Program-made: the position numbers and the translations under genes
The notes under the pieces: generated by a model
Databases searched by the model: none
Seen by the model: the letters and a program-made list of their open reading frames with translations, nothing else
Told to the model about the DNA's origin: nothing
NCBI GenBank assembly: GCA_028287895.1
Contig: JAQBOV010000097.1
Coordinates: forward strand, 1 to 41,137
Source of the DNA: Mucilaginibacter sp.
Lineage (GTDB): Bacteria > Bacteroidota > Bacteroidia > Sphingobacteriales > Sphingobacteriaceae
Reading direction: 5' to 3'
Length of the DNA stretch: 41,137 bases
Shown: positions 25,305-34,966 of the stretch, piece by piece
Position numbering within the stretch: position 1 is the first letter of the stretch
How the letters are laid out: each line of letters begins with the position of its first letter

Positions 25305-25352
25305 ATAAATTTGTTGATTTAAAGATTCTAATTTTATACCAACTAAACATCT

Positions 25353-27437
25353 ATGATAAGAATCTACTTTTCCCTGATCTTAATTGTTATTGCTCATTCG
25401 CTTTCTCTTGCACAAAAACCTGCGGATAGCTTAAAAAAAGATAGCACGAAACATTTAGCCGGGGCGACAGTAAGGGGTTATCTTATTGAGCAGCCTGTTT
25501 TGAGCGTTCCTGCTTCAGTAAGCGTGCTGAACCCGGCACAGTTAAATTTACAGCCCCAAAACTCACTTGTTTCAGCATTTAATACGGTCCCTGGCGTGCG
25601 TATGGAGGAGCGTTCTCCAGGCAGTTACCGTTTATCCATTCGTGGCAGCTTACTGCGTTCGCCTTTTGGGGTGCGTGATGTGAAGATCTATTATGATGAG
25701 ATTCCGCTTACGGATGCCGGCGGCAATACTTATTTAAATGCTATTGATGTAAATAGTGTGCAGGGTGTAGAAGTATTAAAGGGCCCCGATGGCAGTTTGT
25801 TTGGTGCTAACTCGGGTGGGGTAGTATTGATCAGCCCGGTTAACCGGTATAATGACAGCAGTCACCTGTGGGCAGAAGTAAATACGGGTTCCTATGGTCT
25901 TTTTCATGAAAACACAGGTCTGCAAAGCACATCAGGCAATAACCAGTTGAACATTAACCAGGCTTTTCAATCTTATGGGGGCTACCGCCAGCATAGCTAC
26001 ATGCAGCGTAATTATGTGCAGGTTGCTGATAAATTAAGGCTTTCGAAAAATGACCAGTTGAAGGTTTTAGGCTTTTATTCCGAGCTAAGTTATCAAACCC
26101 CCGGTGGTTTGACCCTGGCCCAGTATCAGGCTGATCCGCAATTAGCCCGCTTGCCGACAAAAGCAGTGCCCGGGGCTATCCAGCAAAAAATTGCCATTTA
26201 CCAAAAAATGCTCCTGGGCGGGGTTGTAAATCAATGGCAGCTGAGCGACAGGATAAAAAATGTGACTGCATTATTCGGCAGTTATGTGGATTTTGCAAAC
26301 CCGTTTATCACCAATTATGAACAGCGCTACGAAAGCACCTACGGACTGAGAACCTATTTTGAATTAAGCGGCAGGCCCGCCACCGTTATAAACTGGAAAG
26401 TGAATTTAGGATTGGAATGGCAGCAAACTAATTCCGATATAAACAATTATGGTAATAACATGGGCGTAAGGGATACTGCCCAAACGCTGGACAAGATCAA
26501 CACCAACCAGCATTTTATTTTTGCCCGATACCTGGCTGACGTCGGTAAGCGGCTCCACGTAGAAGCTGCCCTGAGTTTGAATTTTTATGATTATGACTTC
26601 AGGAATGTATATCCCAATAATGAGGCATCTTTCACCAACCGTAACTTTACACCGCAACTCATGCCCCGGCTGGCTTTATCCTATCAATTCACCAATAACT
26701 TTATCTGGCGCGCATCGGTAAGCAGGGGATACTCTACGCCGACAACAGCTGAAATAAGACCTACTGACAATCTGATCAACACCAATTTAAAAGCCGAAGA
26801 TGGCTGGAACTATGAAACGGGGTTCAGGCTGCGTAATGCGGATGAAAGTATGTTTTTGGATGCTTCGGTTTTTTATTACCGCTTAAATAATGCGATCGTT
26901 CGTCGCTTAAATCCTGATGAAACGGAATATTACATTAATGCAGGCGGCACCAGTCAGCCGGGTTTTGAATTGTATTTCACCGATTGGATCATCCGTCAAA
27001 ACAAGGTGGATTTTATAAGAGGACTTCAGATAAATGAGTCCGTCACGCTCAATAAATTCACTTTCAGCAACTATGAGGATGCTACTACCAATTATTCGGG
27101 CAAACAATTAACAGGCGTACCGGCAGAAGTATTTGTTACCAGTGTACAGGTAAAGTTTCCCGGCGATTTATATGTGTTTGTCGAGCATAATTATACCTCG
27201 CGGATACCACTGAATGACGGCAACACGGTTTATGCGGATCATTATAATTTATTGCAGGCAAAAGCCGGATGGGAGCACCCTGTTGGTCATAAAACCCGCC
27301 TGGGCATCTATGCAGGCGTGGATAATGTGTTAAATGAAAAATACAGCCTGGGCGATGACCTGAATGCGGTGGGTAACCGTTACTATAATGCTTCAGCTCC
27401 GCGTAACTATTATATCGGGTTGAAAGTAAGGCTTTAA
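25353..27437 (+). CDS. TonB-dependent receptor
   Basis: A 694-residue outer-membrane receptor. It has a signal peptide (MIRIYFSLILIVIAHSLSLA), a plug domain (~50-160: NSLVSAFNTVPGVRMEER, SLFGANSGGVVLI) and a C-terminal 22-strand-type barrel ending in an aromatic/charged final strand (YYIGLKVRL). It lacks the carboxypeptidase-D-like N-domain and SusD partner of SusC transporters, so a siderophore, haem or cofactor receptor is more likely than a glycan importer. It converges on the hexosaminidase gene. Confidence 0.93.
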   Translation: MIRIYFSLILIVIAHSLSLAQKPADSLKKDSTKHLAGATVRGYLIEQPVLSVPASVSVLNPAQLNLQPQNSLVSAFNTVPGVRMEERSPGSYRLSIRGSLLRSPFGVRDVKIYYDEIPLTDAGGNTYLNAIDVNSVQGVEVLKGPDGSLFGANSGGVVLISPVNRYNDSSHLWAEVNTGSYGLFHENTGLQSTSGNNQLNINQAFQSYGGYRQHSYMQRNYVQVADKLRLSKNDQLKVLGFYSELSYQTPGGLTLAQYQADPQLARLPTKAVPGAIQQKIAIYQKMLLGGVVNQWQLSDRIKNVTALFGSYVDFANPFITNYEQRYESTYGLRTYFELSGRPATVINWKVNLGLEWQQTNSDINNYGNNMGVRDTAQTLDKINTNQHFIFARYLADVGKRLHVEAALSLNFYDYDFRNVYPNNEASFTNRNFTPQLMPRLALSYQFTNNFIWRASVSRGYSTPTTAEIRPTDNLINTNLKAEDGWNYETGFRLRNADESMFLDASVFYYRLNNAIVRRLNPDETEYYINAGGTSQPGFELYFTDWIIRQNKVDFIRGLQINESVTLNKFTFSNYEDATTNYSGKQLTGVPAEVFVTSVQVKFPGDLYVFVEHNYTSRIPLNDGNTVYADHYNLLQAKAGWEHPVGHKTRLGIYAGVDNVLNEKYSLGDDLNAVGNRYYNASAPRNYYIGLKVRL

Positions 27438-27446
27438 CCCTGGATG

Positions 27447-27487
27447 AGCAATAAAAGCTTCCATTTCGAGCGGAAGCTCTTATTGCT
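27447..27487. terminator. bidirectional terminator between TonB receptor and GH20 gene
   Basis: A 16-base inverted repeat with one mismatch: left arm 27447-27462 (agcaataaaagcttcc), 9-base loop, right arm 27472-27487. It lies in the 57 bases between the stops of the two converging genes. Confidence 0.75.
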
Positions 27488-27494
27488 GCTTGCT

Positions 27495-30053
27495 TTACTG
27501 TTTAGCTGCCTGAGTAACGTTGCTTCCCCTGCCTTTGTTTTCAAAAGCTCTGAATTTTATTACCGGATTGGTGTTTGTAACAGCATCTTTATAAACCGGA
27601 CTTTTTGCATCGGGGTCCTTGCCGTTGGTGGTGTACCGGATGGTCAATCCGGGAAACTGCTCATTAGCAAAATATTTGCCATCCTGCAATATCACACCGG
27701 GTTTTGGAATACGGTAGCCATATCCGCCGTTCAGGTAATCCAGTCGCGGCAGTTCCCGTTTGCCTAAAACATTCAAAAAGTTTATCCAGGCCTGCTGGTA
27801 TAGCGCCTGGCTTTTTGTGGTATCGCCTTCAGTAGCCCAGTCAGGGTCCTTGCTCCATGCACGTTCGGCGAAGCCCAGTAATCTTGGCAATAGCATATAT
27901 TCCAAACGCCCTGTGCTTTTTATATTTTCGCCCCATACGGCGCTTTGCAGACCGATGACGTTGCTCTTGCCATAGTCAGTCAGGCGTTGTTTGCCAATAA
28001 AAATATTCCTGTTTAAAGGCAGGCCATTTTTATCGGCTTTTGAGTTCTTGAAATAATCATATGGAATAAACGAGAAGGGTTTATCAATGTCGGCAAAAGC
28101 ACCCCAGTAATATCCCGGTTCATCAAATGATTTATAATTGGCCATATCAAAATACAAATTCGTTACGCAGGTAAGGACCACTTTATAACCTGAATTGGCA
28201 AGGCGATAGGCCAGGTCCTCGTTGCCATCGCCCAGGGTATTGTTCCATACTTCGGTTTGCAAATGCTCCGGCATAAAATCGGGGTTGGGCACATACACGG
28301 GCTTGCCGTCAAGAGCGGTTTTGCGTAAAGCCATTTCTTCCCAGCCTGAAAGATAAAGCCCTTTGGCCTTTACCAGCTGATTCACCCTGCCATAAAAATA
28401 ATACCAAAGGTCGCCGGTGCTCCCGATTTCCGGGTGTGTGGCTTTTAAGGTTAAATAGGCAGGCGATTTTTCCCAAACATGTGCAGGCACTTCATCGCCC
28501 CCAAAATTGATTGTTTTCAAAGGGGTGCCGGCTTCCTTGTAAATGGCCACGATATCGCTGATCACCGTCTCCATAAAATTATAGGCCGACGGCAGGGATA
28601 CATCGATGATATTGTCTTTCCAGTATTGGTTTGAGCTGTAATCCGATTTGTCATTCGGATCACTTAGCAAATAGCGTTCGGCATCTTCCTTTTTGCCCCC
28701 GGCCATTAAGCGGTCATAACGAGCGTTCATCGCTTTAATGGCAGCGCGTGCATGCCCCGGCGATTCAATCTCCGGGATTACCATAATATGCAGCTTACCG
28801 GCATATTTCAATATCTCGATATAATCGGCCCTGCTGTAAAAGCCGGTACCGGTTTTATTGTCGAGCTCTCCGCCAGAGCCATGTGAGGGCGGTAAAAAGT
28901 GCTTGCTGTCCAAAGTATGCCCGCGCCTGGCACCAACTGCCGTTAGTTCAGGCAATGAAGGAAGCTCCAAACGCCAGCCTTCATCGTCCGTTAGATGGAA
29001 ATGGAACACATTGAGTTTGTAAAGCGCCATTACATCAAGCACCCGCATTACCTCTTCCTTGGATTGAAAATTACGGCCCACATCCAGCATAAAAGCACGG
29101 TAGGGGAAACGGGGCTCGTCCTTTATTTCAACACATGGGATTTTTATTTCTTTTTGGGGACGGGTATAAGCTGATGGAGGCATCAGGCTTTTGAGTGATT
29201 GAATGCCATAAAACATTCCTGTGGGAGTTGATGCGCTGATGATGATGCCCGCTGCAGTCACTTTTAATTCGTAGGCTTCAGATCCGAGGTTATGGTCTTT
29301 ATTTAAGGTAATAACCGCATTTGTGCCTGATGAAGGCTGTACCGTCGCGGGCAATTTTTTATCAAATAGTTTATTAAGTTCACCCGCCAGATAAGCTGCT
29401 TCATTGGCAAACTCTGGTCCTGCGCCAATAGTCATTTTATGTGTAAGACCAAATGCTCCGCCCGCTTCCTTGTAATTCACCGGTGTTGGAAATACTTTGG
29501 TTAACTGCTCCGCGGGAATATCGGTGATATTTTTATTCTGATTATAAATGATTTCGGGCGTGATCAAGCCCAGGTAACTGGGCTCGAAGGGCTTACGGGT
29601 AAATTCACCTAAATTGTAACCTTTATCCGGCCCTGCGTCCCAGACCAGGTAAAAGCCCTCGGGGCCGTCAGTAATATTAACCACAGGCTCCTGGTCTATA
29701 AACTCAATTCGTACGGACGCGCCGGGTTTGAGTTCCTTGAAAGTACCGGTTGGCGTAAGGCTGAATAAATCGCCGTTAACAAAATCTATCCTGGCATTGC
29801 CGGTTGGGCAAACCGGCACAATTAAGCGTGCGGAATTGAAATACATTTTCCAACCCTTAGCAGCAAGTGTGCTCTTGCCGTTGTTGGTAAACGTCAGCGC
29901 ATTTAATGATTGCCCTTTAACAGGTTTGTCGTTGCCGATAACTTCCCAACTGATGGAAAGATCACGTGCATTGAATTCGGGCGCATCGGTTGTCCGGGCA
30001 CCGGCTGTCGTGCAGATCAAACCGCTCAGCATTGCAATAAGAAAATAGCGCAT
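27495..30053 (-). CDS. GH20 beta-N-acetylhexosaminidase (chitobiase type)
   Basis: An 852-residue exported exo-hexosaminidase that releases terminal GlcNAc from chitin or peptidoglycan fragments. Domains in order: signal peptide (1-20), chitobiase-type carbohydrate-binding domain (~25-160), GH20b (~185-310), GH20 catalytic barrel (~315-780) with FHLTDDEGWRLELPSLPELT and the catalytic D520-E521 pair in NFGGDEVPAHVW, then a C-terminal CHB_HEX_C-like domain. The order matches Serratia-type chitobiase. No sus pair or chitinase is next to it. Confidence 0.95.
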   Translation of the reverse strand: MRYFLIAMLSGLICTTAGARTTDAPEFNARDLSISWEVIGNDKPVKGQSLNALTFTNNGKSTLAAKGWKMYFNSARLIVPVCPTGNARIDFVNGDLFSLTPTGTFKELKPGASVRIEFIDQEPVVNITDGPEGFYLVWDAGPDKGYNLGEFTRKPFEPSYLGLITPEIIYNQNKNITDIPAEQLTKVFPTPVNYKEAGGAFGLTHKMTIGAGPEFANEAAYLAGELNKLFDKKLPATVQPSSGTNAVITLNKDHNLGSEAYELKVTAAGIIISASTPTGMFYGIQSLKSLMPPSAYTRPQKEIKIPCVEIKDEPRFPYRAFMLDVGRNFQSKEEVMRVLDVMALYKLNVFHFHLTDDEGWRLELPSLPELTAVGARRGHTLDSKHFLPPSHGSGGELDNKTGTGFYSRADYIEILKYAGKLHIMVIPEIESPGHARAAIKAMNARYDRLMAGGKKEDAERYLLSDPNDKSDYSSNQYWKDNIIDVSLPSAYNFMETVISDIVAIYKEAGTPLKTINFGGDEVPAHVWEKSPAYLTLKATHPEIGSTGDLWYYFYGRVNQLVKAKGLYLSGWEEMALRKTALDGKPVYVPNPDFMPEHLQTEVWNNTLGDGNEDLAYRLANSGYKVVLTCVTNLYFDMANYKSFDEPGYYWGAFADIDKPFSFIPYDYFKNSKADKNGLPLNRNIFIGKQRLTDYGKSNVIGLQSAVWGENIKSTGRLEYMLLPRLLGFAERAWSKDPDWATEGDTTKSQALYQQAWINFLNVLGKRELPRLDYLNGGYGYRIPKPGVILQDGKYFANEQFPGLTIRYTTNGKDPDAKSPVYKDAVTNTNPVIKFRAFENKGRGSNVTQAAKQ

Positions 30054-30128
30054 AGCTTAAATATTAGGTTTATGGAAACGTAAATATAAACTTTATTGTG
30101 AATTTTAAAAAGATTACAACCCTTTATA

Positions 30129-30175
30129 AAAAGATAGGTGCCTGTTGCAGGTGCTGTGCTGAGACAGGCACCTAT
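30129..30175 (-). terminator. intrinsic terminator after the BtuF-like gene
   Basis: ATAGGTGCCTGT (30134-30145) and ACAGGCACCTAT (30164-30175) make a perfect 12-bp stem with an 18-base loop. On the minus strand it follows the stop by a few bases and is followed by CTTTTTAT. Confidence 0.85.
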
Positions 30176-30178
30176 ATG

Positions 30179-31105
30179 CTATAAAGAAAACCTTATCCAT
30201 CCGTCACCCTGATAGCCAAATGTAAATTGTTTGGGGTGGATGATCTCGCCCAATATTTCAATGGAATCCACTATGCGCGGACCGGGGCGGTTAAAGTATT
30301 GGTTACCATCGGCAATATAAAGGCGGTTATTTTTTACCGCTTTCAGGTCAGCAAATCCGGACATTTGCAGCAAAATTCCGATCTCCCGTAAGGTCCGCTC
30401 GATGGAAAAGCCGCAGGGCATGACGATGATCACTTCCGGGTCTTGTAACTGAATGTCCCCCCAGCCGATAAAAGGCGAGTGTTTGCCGGCCTGAGCTAAT
30501 ACGGATATGCCGCCGGCTATGCTTACCAGTTCAGGTACCCAGTTGCCCGATACCATCATCGGCTCCAGCCATTCAATACAGGCCACGGTCGGTTTGTTCT
30601 CAATAAATTTCAGCTTATGACGGACAATGTCCACCCTTTCGTTCAAATCTTCTATCAGCCGATCACCTTTTGCAGTCACATGTAAAGCGGCAGCCACTTC
30701 GCTGATGTTATTAAAAATATCGTCAAGACCGTTTGGCTGCAGCGAGATGATATGGGCCCGCTTGTCCAGATAATCGTCCAGCGCTTGTTCCACCTCTTTT
30801 AACGATACGGCACACACCTGGCACTGCGCCTGGGTGATCAGGGCATCAGGTGCCAATTGCTTTATTATCTCGCGCTTGACGGTATAAACTGAAAGGGCAT
30901 CATTAAGCAGTGCCCTGACTTCGTTGTCAATGGCGGCGCTGGTTAAATTGTCAGGAAAATTTGCCTGGGAGCATACCGGTAAGCGGCCCACTGAAACGGG
31001 GAAGTCACATTCATGGGAACGGCCTACGAGATTTTCTTCCAGGCCCAGGGCACAAACAATTTCAGTAGCGGCAGGTAGCAGGGATATGATTCTTTGAGAA
31101 GACAT
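30179..31105 (-). CDS. BtuF-like cobalamin/helical-backbone substrate-binding protein
   Basis: A 308-residue protein of the BtuF-like metal-chelate-binding group. It starts SSQRIISLLPAATEIVCALGL with no signal peptide, followed by LVGRSHECDFP and a two-lobed fold with VACIEWLEPMMVSGNWVPEL at the second lobe. It contains QCQVCAVS, a pair of cysteines seen in this cytosolic subtype. No BtuC/BtuD permease or ATPase is adjacent. Without a signal peptide it may bind corrinoids in the cytoplasm rather than feed a transporter. Confidence 0.83.
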   Translation of the reverse strand: MSSQRIISLLPAATEIVCALGLEENLVGRSHECDFPVSVGRLPVCSQANFPDNLTSAAIDNEVRALLNDALSVYTVKREIIKQLAPDALITQAQCQVCAVSLKEVEQALDDYLDKRAHIISLQPNGLDDIFNNISEVAAALHVTAKGDRLIEDLNERVDIVRHKLKFIENKPTVACIEWLEPMMVSGNWVPELVSIAGGISVLAQAGKHSPFIGWGDIQLQDPEVIIVMPCGFSIERTLREIGILLQMSGFADLKAVKNNRLYIADGNQYFNRPGPRIVDSIEILGEIIHPKQFTFGYQGDGWIRFSL

Positions 31106-31249
31106 ACTGCAAATGTAAGGTTCTGTTGTCGTAAGGTCTGTTTTTTGTTGTAAGGTTGGAAAACTTTAATATTTAAATTATCAGGAAATAAATAAGCTTA
31201 CCACTTTTCAACCTTACCACTTTCAAACAATATACCTTAATTTAGGCCG

Positions 31250-31876
31250 ATGATTTTTCTGACCTTCTTTATTGGATTAATAGCAAACTTCATTGGATAT
31301 ATTCCGCCGGGAAATATCAATATGGCCCTGGTGCAGATAACGATCAACAGGGGTATTAAGCAGGCCCTGCAGTTTATTATCGCCTTTTCGTGCGTCGAAT
31401 TTTTCTTTACCTATTTTATTATGAATGCTGCCGAGTGGCTGTCGCAGCAGGTACACCTGGATACGGCCATCGACTGGGTGATGGTGGCACTGTTCGGTAC
31501 TATGGGGGTGATCACCTGGATGCACCGCAAAAAATCCCCGAAAGCAAAAAAGAATTCAAGCCGCGACAGTATAACTTACGGCATATTACTGGGCTTCCTG
31601 AACCCGATGCAGATCCCTTTCTGGATGATCACCGGTACTTATTTAATCACCCATCAATGGATAGAAACGGGCAGGCTTGCATTGATCATTTTTAGTATAG
31701 GATCAGCCGCGGGTGCATTTTTGTGCCTGTTTATTTATGCCGAATCAGCCAAGTTTATTCAAAGTAAACTTGCTTTAAGCAACCGCGCCATTAATACCGG
31801 TATTGCGATATTGTTCTTTGCTTTTTCAGCTTATCATATTGTAAAGCAGCTATATCTGCATGTTTTCCGGCATTAA
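31250..31876 (+). CDS. LysE family translocator
   Basis: A 208-residue inner-membrane exporter with about six hydrophobic helices. FIGYIPPGNINMALVQITINRG is the family's first motif; GILLGFLNPMQIPFWMITG matches the conserved mid-protein NP/W motif. LysE-type proteins export amino acids or related small molecules. It converges on the DUF2157 gene; a short ctgccgg-rich palindromic region lies between them at about 31908-31930. Confidence 0.87.
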   Translation: MIFLTFFIGLIANFIGYIPPGNINMALVQITINRGIKQALQFIIAFSCVEFFFTYFIMNAAEWLSQQVHLDTAIDWVMVALFGTMGVITWMHRKKSPKAKKNSSRDSITYGILLGFLNPMQIPFWMITGTYLITHQWIETGRLALIIFSIGSAAGAFLCLFIYAESAKFIQSKLALSNRAINTGIAILFFAFSAYHIVKQLYLHVFRH

Positions 31877-31941
31877 AAATTGGTGCCGTGTGTCATAAGC
31901 TGCTCAGTTAAGCTGCCGGGCTGCCGGCAGGTCGGGCTCAG

Positions 31942-32979
31942 TCAACCATTGCCGATATTCCATATCTTCTCGGCCTTCCTTCCGATCAGCCAGAAGGAGA
32001 TCGCCAGTATGGCAAAAAATAAAGTATGATTGGTGCTGTCCCAGAAGTACTCAAAATACTTGGTGTAAATGAATATCAGCAGAAAGGTGATCCCAAATTC
32101 GCGGGCAATGGCGTCCTTTTTTTTCAAGCCATAAAACATAAAGCCACCGGCCGCCGCCAGCGAGATCATACCCCAGTAAAACAGGGATATTTGTTTTACT
32201 TTCCACCAACTGTCCATAGTGCCGTAATTGCCAAAAATGCTCAACAGCCATAAGGATAAAAACAGGTAGAGCAAGCCCACTACATAGGTGAGTTCCCAAA
32301 ACTCGCTGAACCATTTTCGATTGCGGAGAAAATGACAGGCGGCAACTAATACCACACCGAATGCAACAAATCGCAAAGGATAATTCATACCCAAAAAGTA
32401 ATGGCTCCATTGGGTTTGATAGCCGGTTTCGGTACCAAACCAACTGCCGAGGGAAACCAATGCGAATAGCCAAATCAGCCTTGAATCTAAACGGTAAGCT
32501 AACAGTCCATACACAAATACGGATAATAAAAAAAGGATGGAATAATGCCCCGAGCCGTTATCAAAGGTCTTGCCCAGGTAAGCAATGCAACAGGCTGTAA
32601 ATAATACGCCGGTAAATATGACGGCCTCATTGCTGTAGATTTTTTCGGGCGAAAGCCGCTGGCGCCTGCGTCCCCAAAGAAAAAGAAAAGCAGCCATCGC
32701 AGCTGATATCATGCTGATGATAATATCGGGTGTATAATACAGCTTTTTGAGCCAGTTAACTATGGTATCATTGACAATCAGGAAGGTGAAGGACGTTGCA
32801 CCGCAGATTAACGCTATCCAGAATGAATATTTGGCCAGGCGCATCCAATCAAACCCCTTCACCTGGTAAGTACTGCGAAGCTTTTCAGCCTGTTCGCTGT
32901 TTACCAGGCCTTGCTTTTCCCAGTCAGATATAACGCTGTTGAGAAAATCACTTTCCTGCTTGTCTAAGTTCAATTTCAT
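31942..32979 (-). CDS. DUF2157 domain-containing membrane protein
   Basis: A 345-residue protein. An N-terminal soluble DUF2157 part (about 1-55: SDWEKQGLVNSEQAEKLR) precedes eight or nine hydrophobic helices. The frame opens 11 codons earlier at 33012, but those codons (HQPWT...) come from a ccatggttgatggtcc-type repeat, so ATG 32979 is preferred. Function is unknown. It is last in the minus-strand run after ribF. Confidence 0.82.
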   Translation of the reverse strand: MKLNLDKQESDFLNSVISDWEKQGLVNSEQAEKLRSTYQVKGFDWMRLAKYSFWIALICGATSFTFLIVNDTIVNWLKKLYYTPDIIISMISAAMAAFLFLWGRRRQRLSPEKIYSNEAVIFTGVLFTACCIAYLGKTFDNGSGHYSILFLLSVFVYGLLAYRLDSRLIWLFALVSLGSWFGTETGYQTQWSHYFLGMNYPLRFVAFGVVLVAACHFLRNRKWFSEFWELTYVVGLLYLFLSLWLLSIFGNYGTMDSWWKVKQISLFYWGMISLAAAGGFMFYGLKKKDAIAREFGITFLLIFIYTKYFEYFWDSTNHTLFFAILAISFWLIGRKAEKIWNIGNG

Positions 32980-33069
32980 TGTCCATGGTTGATGGTCCGC
33001 AGCGGGTGGCATAAATATAAAAATAGACTAATATATTCCATTATCAAACTATGGGCCACGGTTTATGGA
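32980..33069. repeat. ATGGTCCATGG-like repeats between ribF and the DUF2157 gene
   Basis: tccatggttgatggtcc near 32981-32997 and actatgggccacggtttatgg near 33048-33068 belong to a family of atgg/ccat words. The same words (tccatggatcatggtccat) appear inside truA at 40043-40061. Confidence 0.5.
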
Positions 33070-33999
33070 CTACTGGCTCAACAATCCCATCACCGTCTCT
33101 TTATCTTTTTCCAGTTGTATTTTCAGCTCATCCAATGAGGTAAATTTAATATCACTACGAACAAAATGAAGGAATTCCATGCGGATAGGCTGGGTATAAA
33201 TATCCTGGTCGAAATCAAATAGGTTTACTTCTATGTTGCGTGTCATGCCGTTTATGGTGGGGCGCTGGCCTATGTATCCCATGCCCTTGTATTTCTGGCC
33301 GCTTAGCTGGACCATCACTGCGAATATGCCATCGCCGGGTATCAGTTTATAAGTTTCCTCAATCAAAATATTGGCGGTCGGGTAGCCAATTTTCCGGCCG
33401 ATCTGATCGCCCCGCTTTACTTTACCGGTGATAAAAAAAGGATAGCCCAAAAACTCATTCGCCAGTTCGATTTCGTCATTTAATAAAGCCTGCCTGATGC
33501 GGGTTGAACTTACGGCCACCTCATGTATGTCCTGCTCGGGAATTTCAATCACCTGGAAACCATAACCCGGAGCCAGCAGTTGCAACTCTGCCAGGCCGCC
33601 CTGCCTGTCCTTGCCAAAACGGTGATCATAACCGATCACTATTTTTTTTGTGCCGATCTTGCTGACCAGTATATCGCGTATGTATTCCTCTGCAGTCTGA
33701 TTGGAAAAGTCCCTCGAGAATGGGGTGATGATCAAATGGTCGACGCCAAGCTGTTCCAGCAACTGAGCTTTTTCGGCCATGGTATTGATCATTTTCAGGT
33801 TTTGATCTTCGGGGTGCAGGATCATCCGCGGATGAGGAAAGAAAGTCAGGATCACCGTCTGCCCACCCGATGCTTTTGCCAGTTCCCTTATTCCTTCAAT
33901 TATTTTGCGGTGCCCTAAATGCACCCCGTCAAAAGTGCCTATAGTGACTACGGCGTTTTTAACGGGTACGAATTCGTCGATATGATTATAAATCCTCAT
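33070..33999 (-). CDS. ribF: bifunctional riboflavin kinase / FAD synthetase
   Basis: A 309-residue enzyme that turns riboflavin into FMN and FAD. The N-terminal adenylyltransferase has GTFDGVHLGH (21-30) and VSSTRIR (~163-169); the C-terminal kinase has GKVKRGDQIGRKIGYPTANI from about 192. The frame opens 11 codons earlier, but MRIYNHIDEF is the usual start in this phylum. It follows truB with a 101-base gap that contains copy 3 of the CGAAATT repeat. Confidence 0.96.
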   Translation of the reverse strand: MRIYNHIDEFVPVKNAVVTIGTFDGVHLGHRKIIEGIRELAKASGGQTVILTFFPHPRMILHPEDQNLKMINTMAEKAQLLEQLGVDHLIITPFSRDFSNQTAEEYIRDILVSKIGTKKIVIGYDHRFGKDRQGGLAELQLLAPGYGFQVIEIPEQDIHEVAVSSTRIRQALLNDEIELANEFLGYPFFITGKVKRGDQIGRKIGYPTANILIEETYKLIPGDGIFAVMVQLSGQKYKGMGYIGQRPTINGMTRNIEVNLFDFDQDIYTQPIRMEFLHFVRSDIKFTSLDELKIQLEKDKETVMGLLSQ

Positions 34000-34065
34000 G
34001 GTTTCAAATTGTTTTTGAGGATTTTGTTTCAATCCAGGATATGTTTGTTAAGGCCATTTCACAAT

Positions 34066-34098
34066 ATTAAAATTCGAAATTGAACATTAGAAATCCGA
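34066..34098. repeat. dispersed CGAAATT repeat, copy 3 (between truB and ribF)
   Basis: aaattcgaaattgaacat followed by tagaaatccgaaatta. It shares gaaattgaacat exactly with the two copies at bshC, then diverges slightly. It lies immediately after the truB stop region. Confidence 0.65.
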
Positions 34099-34100
34099 AA

Positions 34101-34811
34101 TTACGGATTAATCACTTTTAACTCCCGTATAACATTCACGATCTCCATTACTTCCCATGCATCCGTGTCTTTAAAGTTTCCGCTGCGCGTGCGCCTTAAA
34201 CGCGAGAGGTATGCGCCATTGTTCAGCGCCCTGCCAAAATCATTCACCAATGAGCGGATGTAGGTGCCTTTACTGCAGATCACCCTGAAATCTACTTCCG
34301 GCAACTCAATCCTGGTTATCTCAAACTCGCGGATGGTCACATGGCGTAAGCGTAATTCCACCGCTTCCCCGCGGCGAGCCTTTTCATAAAGCCTTTCGCC
34401 GTCGATTTTTACCGCCGAATGTGCCGGCGGGTACTGCTGAATATCGCCGGTGAATTGTTTGCAGGCTTGATTAATTTGTTCGGTTGTAATATGATCGGTA
34501 GGGAACTGCTGCTGAGGCTCACTTTCCAGGTCGTAGGTTGGGGTAACCGCACCGAGGACCATCGTACCGGTATATTCTTTTTCTTCGGCCTGAAAACTAT
34601 CGATCTGCCTGGTCATTTTTCCGGTGCATACGATGAGCAGTCCCGTGGCCAGCGGATCAAGTGTGCCTGCATGACCCACCTTTAACTTGAGCGGTTTGAA
34701 GGCATTGCGAATTTTGCCTACTACATCAAAGCTGGTCCACTGATAAGGTTTGTTTACCAGCAATAGCTGGCCTTCAGCAAATTCTTGTATATCGGAATAG
34801 CGTTTTTTCAA
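34101..34811 (-). CDS. truB: tRNA pseudouridine(55) synthase TruB
   Basis: A 236-residue pseudouridine synthase acting on U55 in the T-loop of tRNAs. The catalytic Asp52 is in GHAGTLDPLATGLL; KEYTGTMVLG and SKGTYIRSLVNDFG are the other family motifs. There is no PUA domain, which fits the short Bacteroidota form. It lies between uppP and ribF on the minus strand. Confidence 0.96.
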   Translation of the reverse strand: MKKRYSDIQEFAEGQLLLVNKPYQWTSFDVVGKIRNAFKPLKLKVGHAGTLDPLATGLLIVCTGKMTRQIDSFQAEEKEYTGTMVLGAVTPTYDLESEPQQQFPTDHITTEQINQACKQFTGDIQQYPPAHSAVKIDGERLYEKARRGEAVELRLRHVTIREFEITRIELPEVDFRVICSKGTYIRSLVNDFGRALNNGAYLSRLRRTRSGNFKDTDAWEVMEIVNVIRELKVINP

Positions 34812-34966
34812 TGTGGATTTGCTTTAATTGTCCCAACGGTGATTGCTTGAAATGCGAAATCAGGTACTCCATTTAATCAGCGGTTCAGACAACAATAGCG
34901 ATGGCTTTCAAACGCATCACTATAAATTATAACATCATGACCATCTTTTAATCCGGAAAACAGGGT

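Noticed and set aside
27444..27767. 107-residue plus-strand ORF after the TonB receptor
   Set aside because: It crosses the terminator and runs antisense into the GH20 gene end.
25353..30053. polysaccharide-utilisation locus
   Set aside because: The receptor is not SusC-type, no SusD is present, and the GH20 gene is on the opposite strand with a shared terminator.
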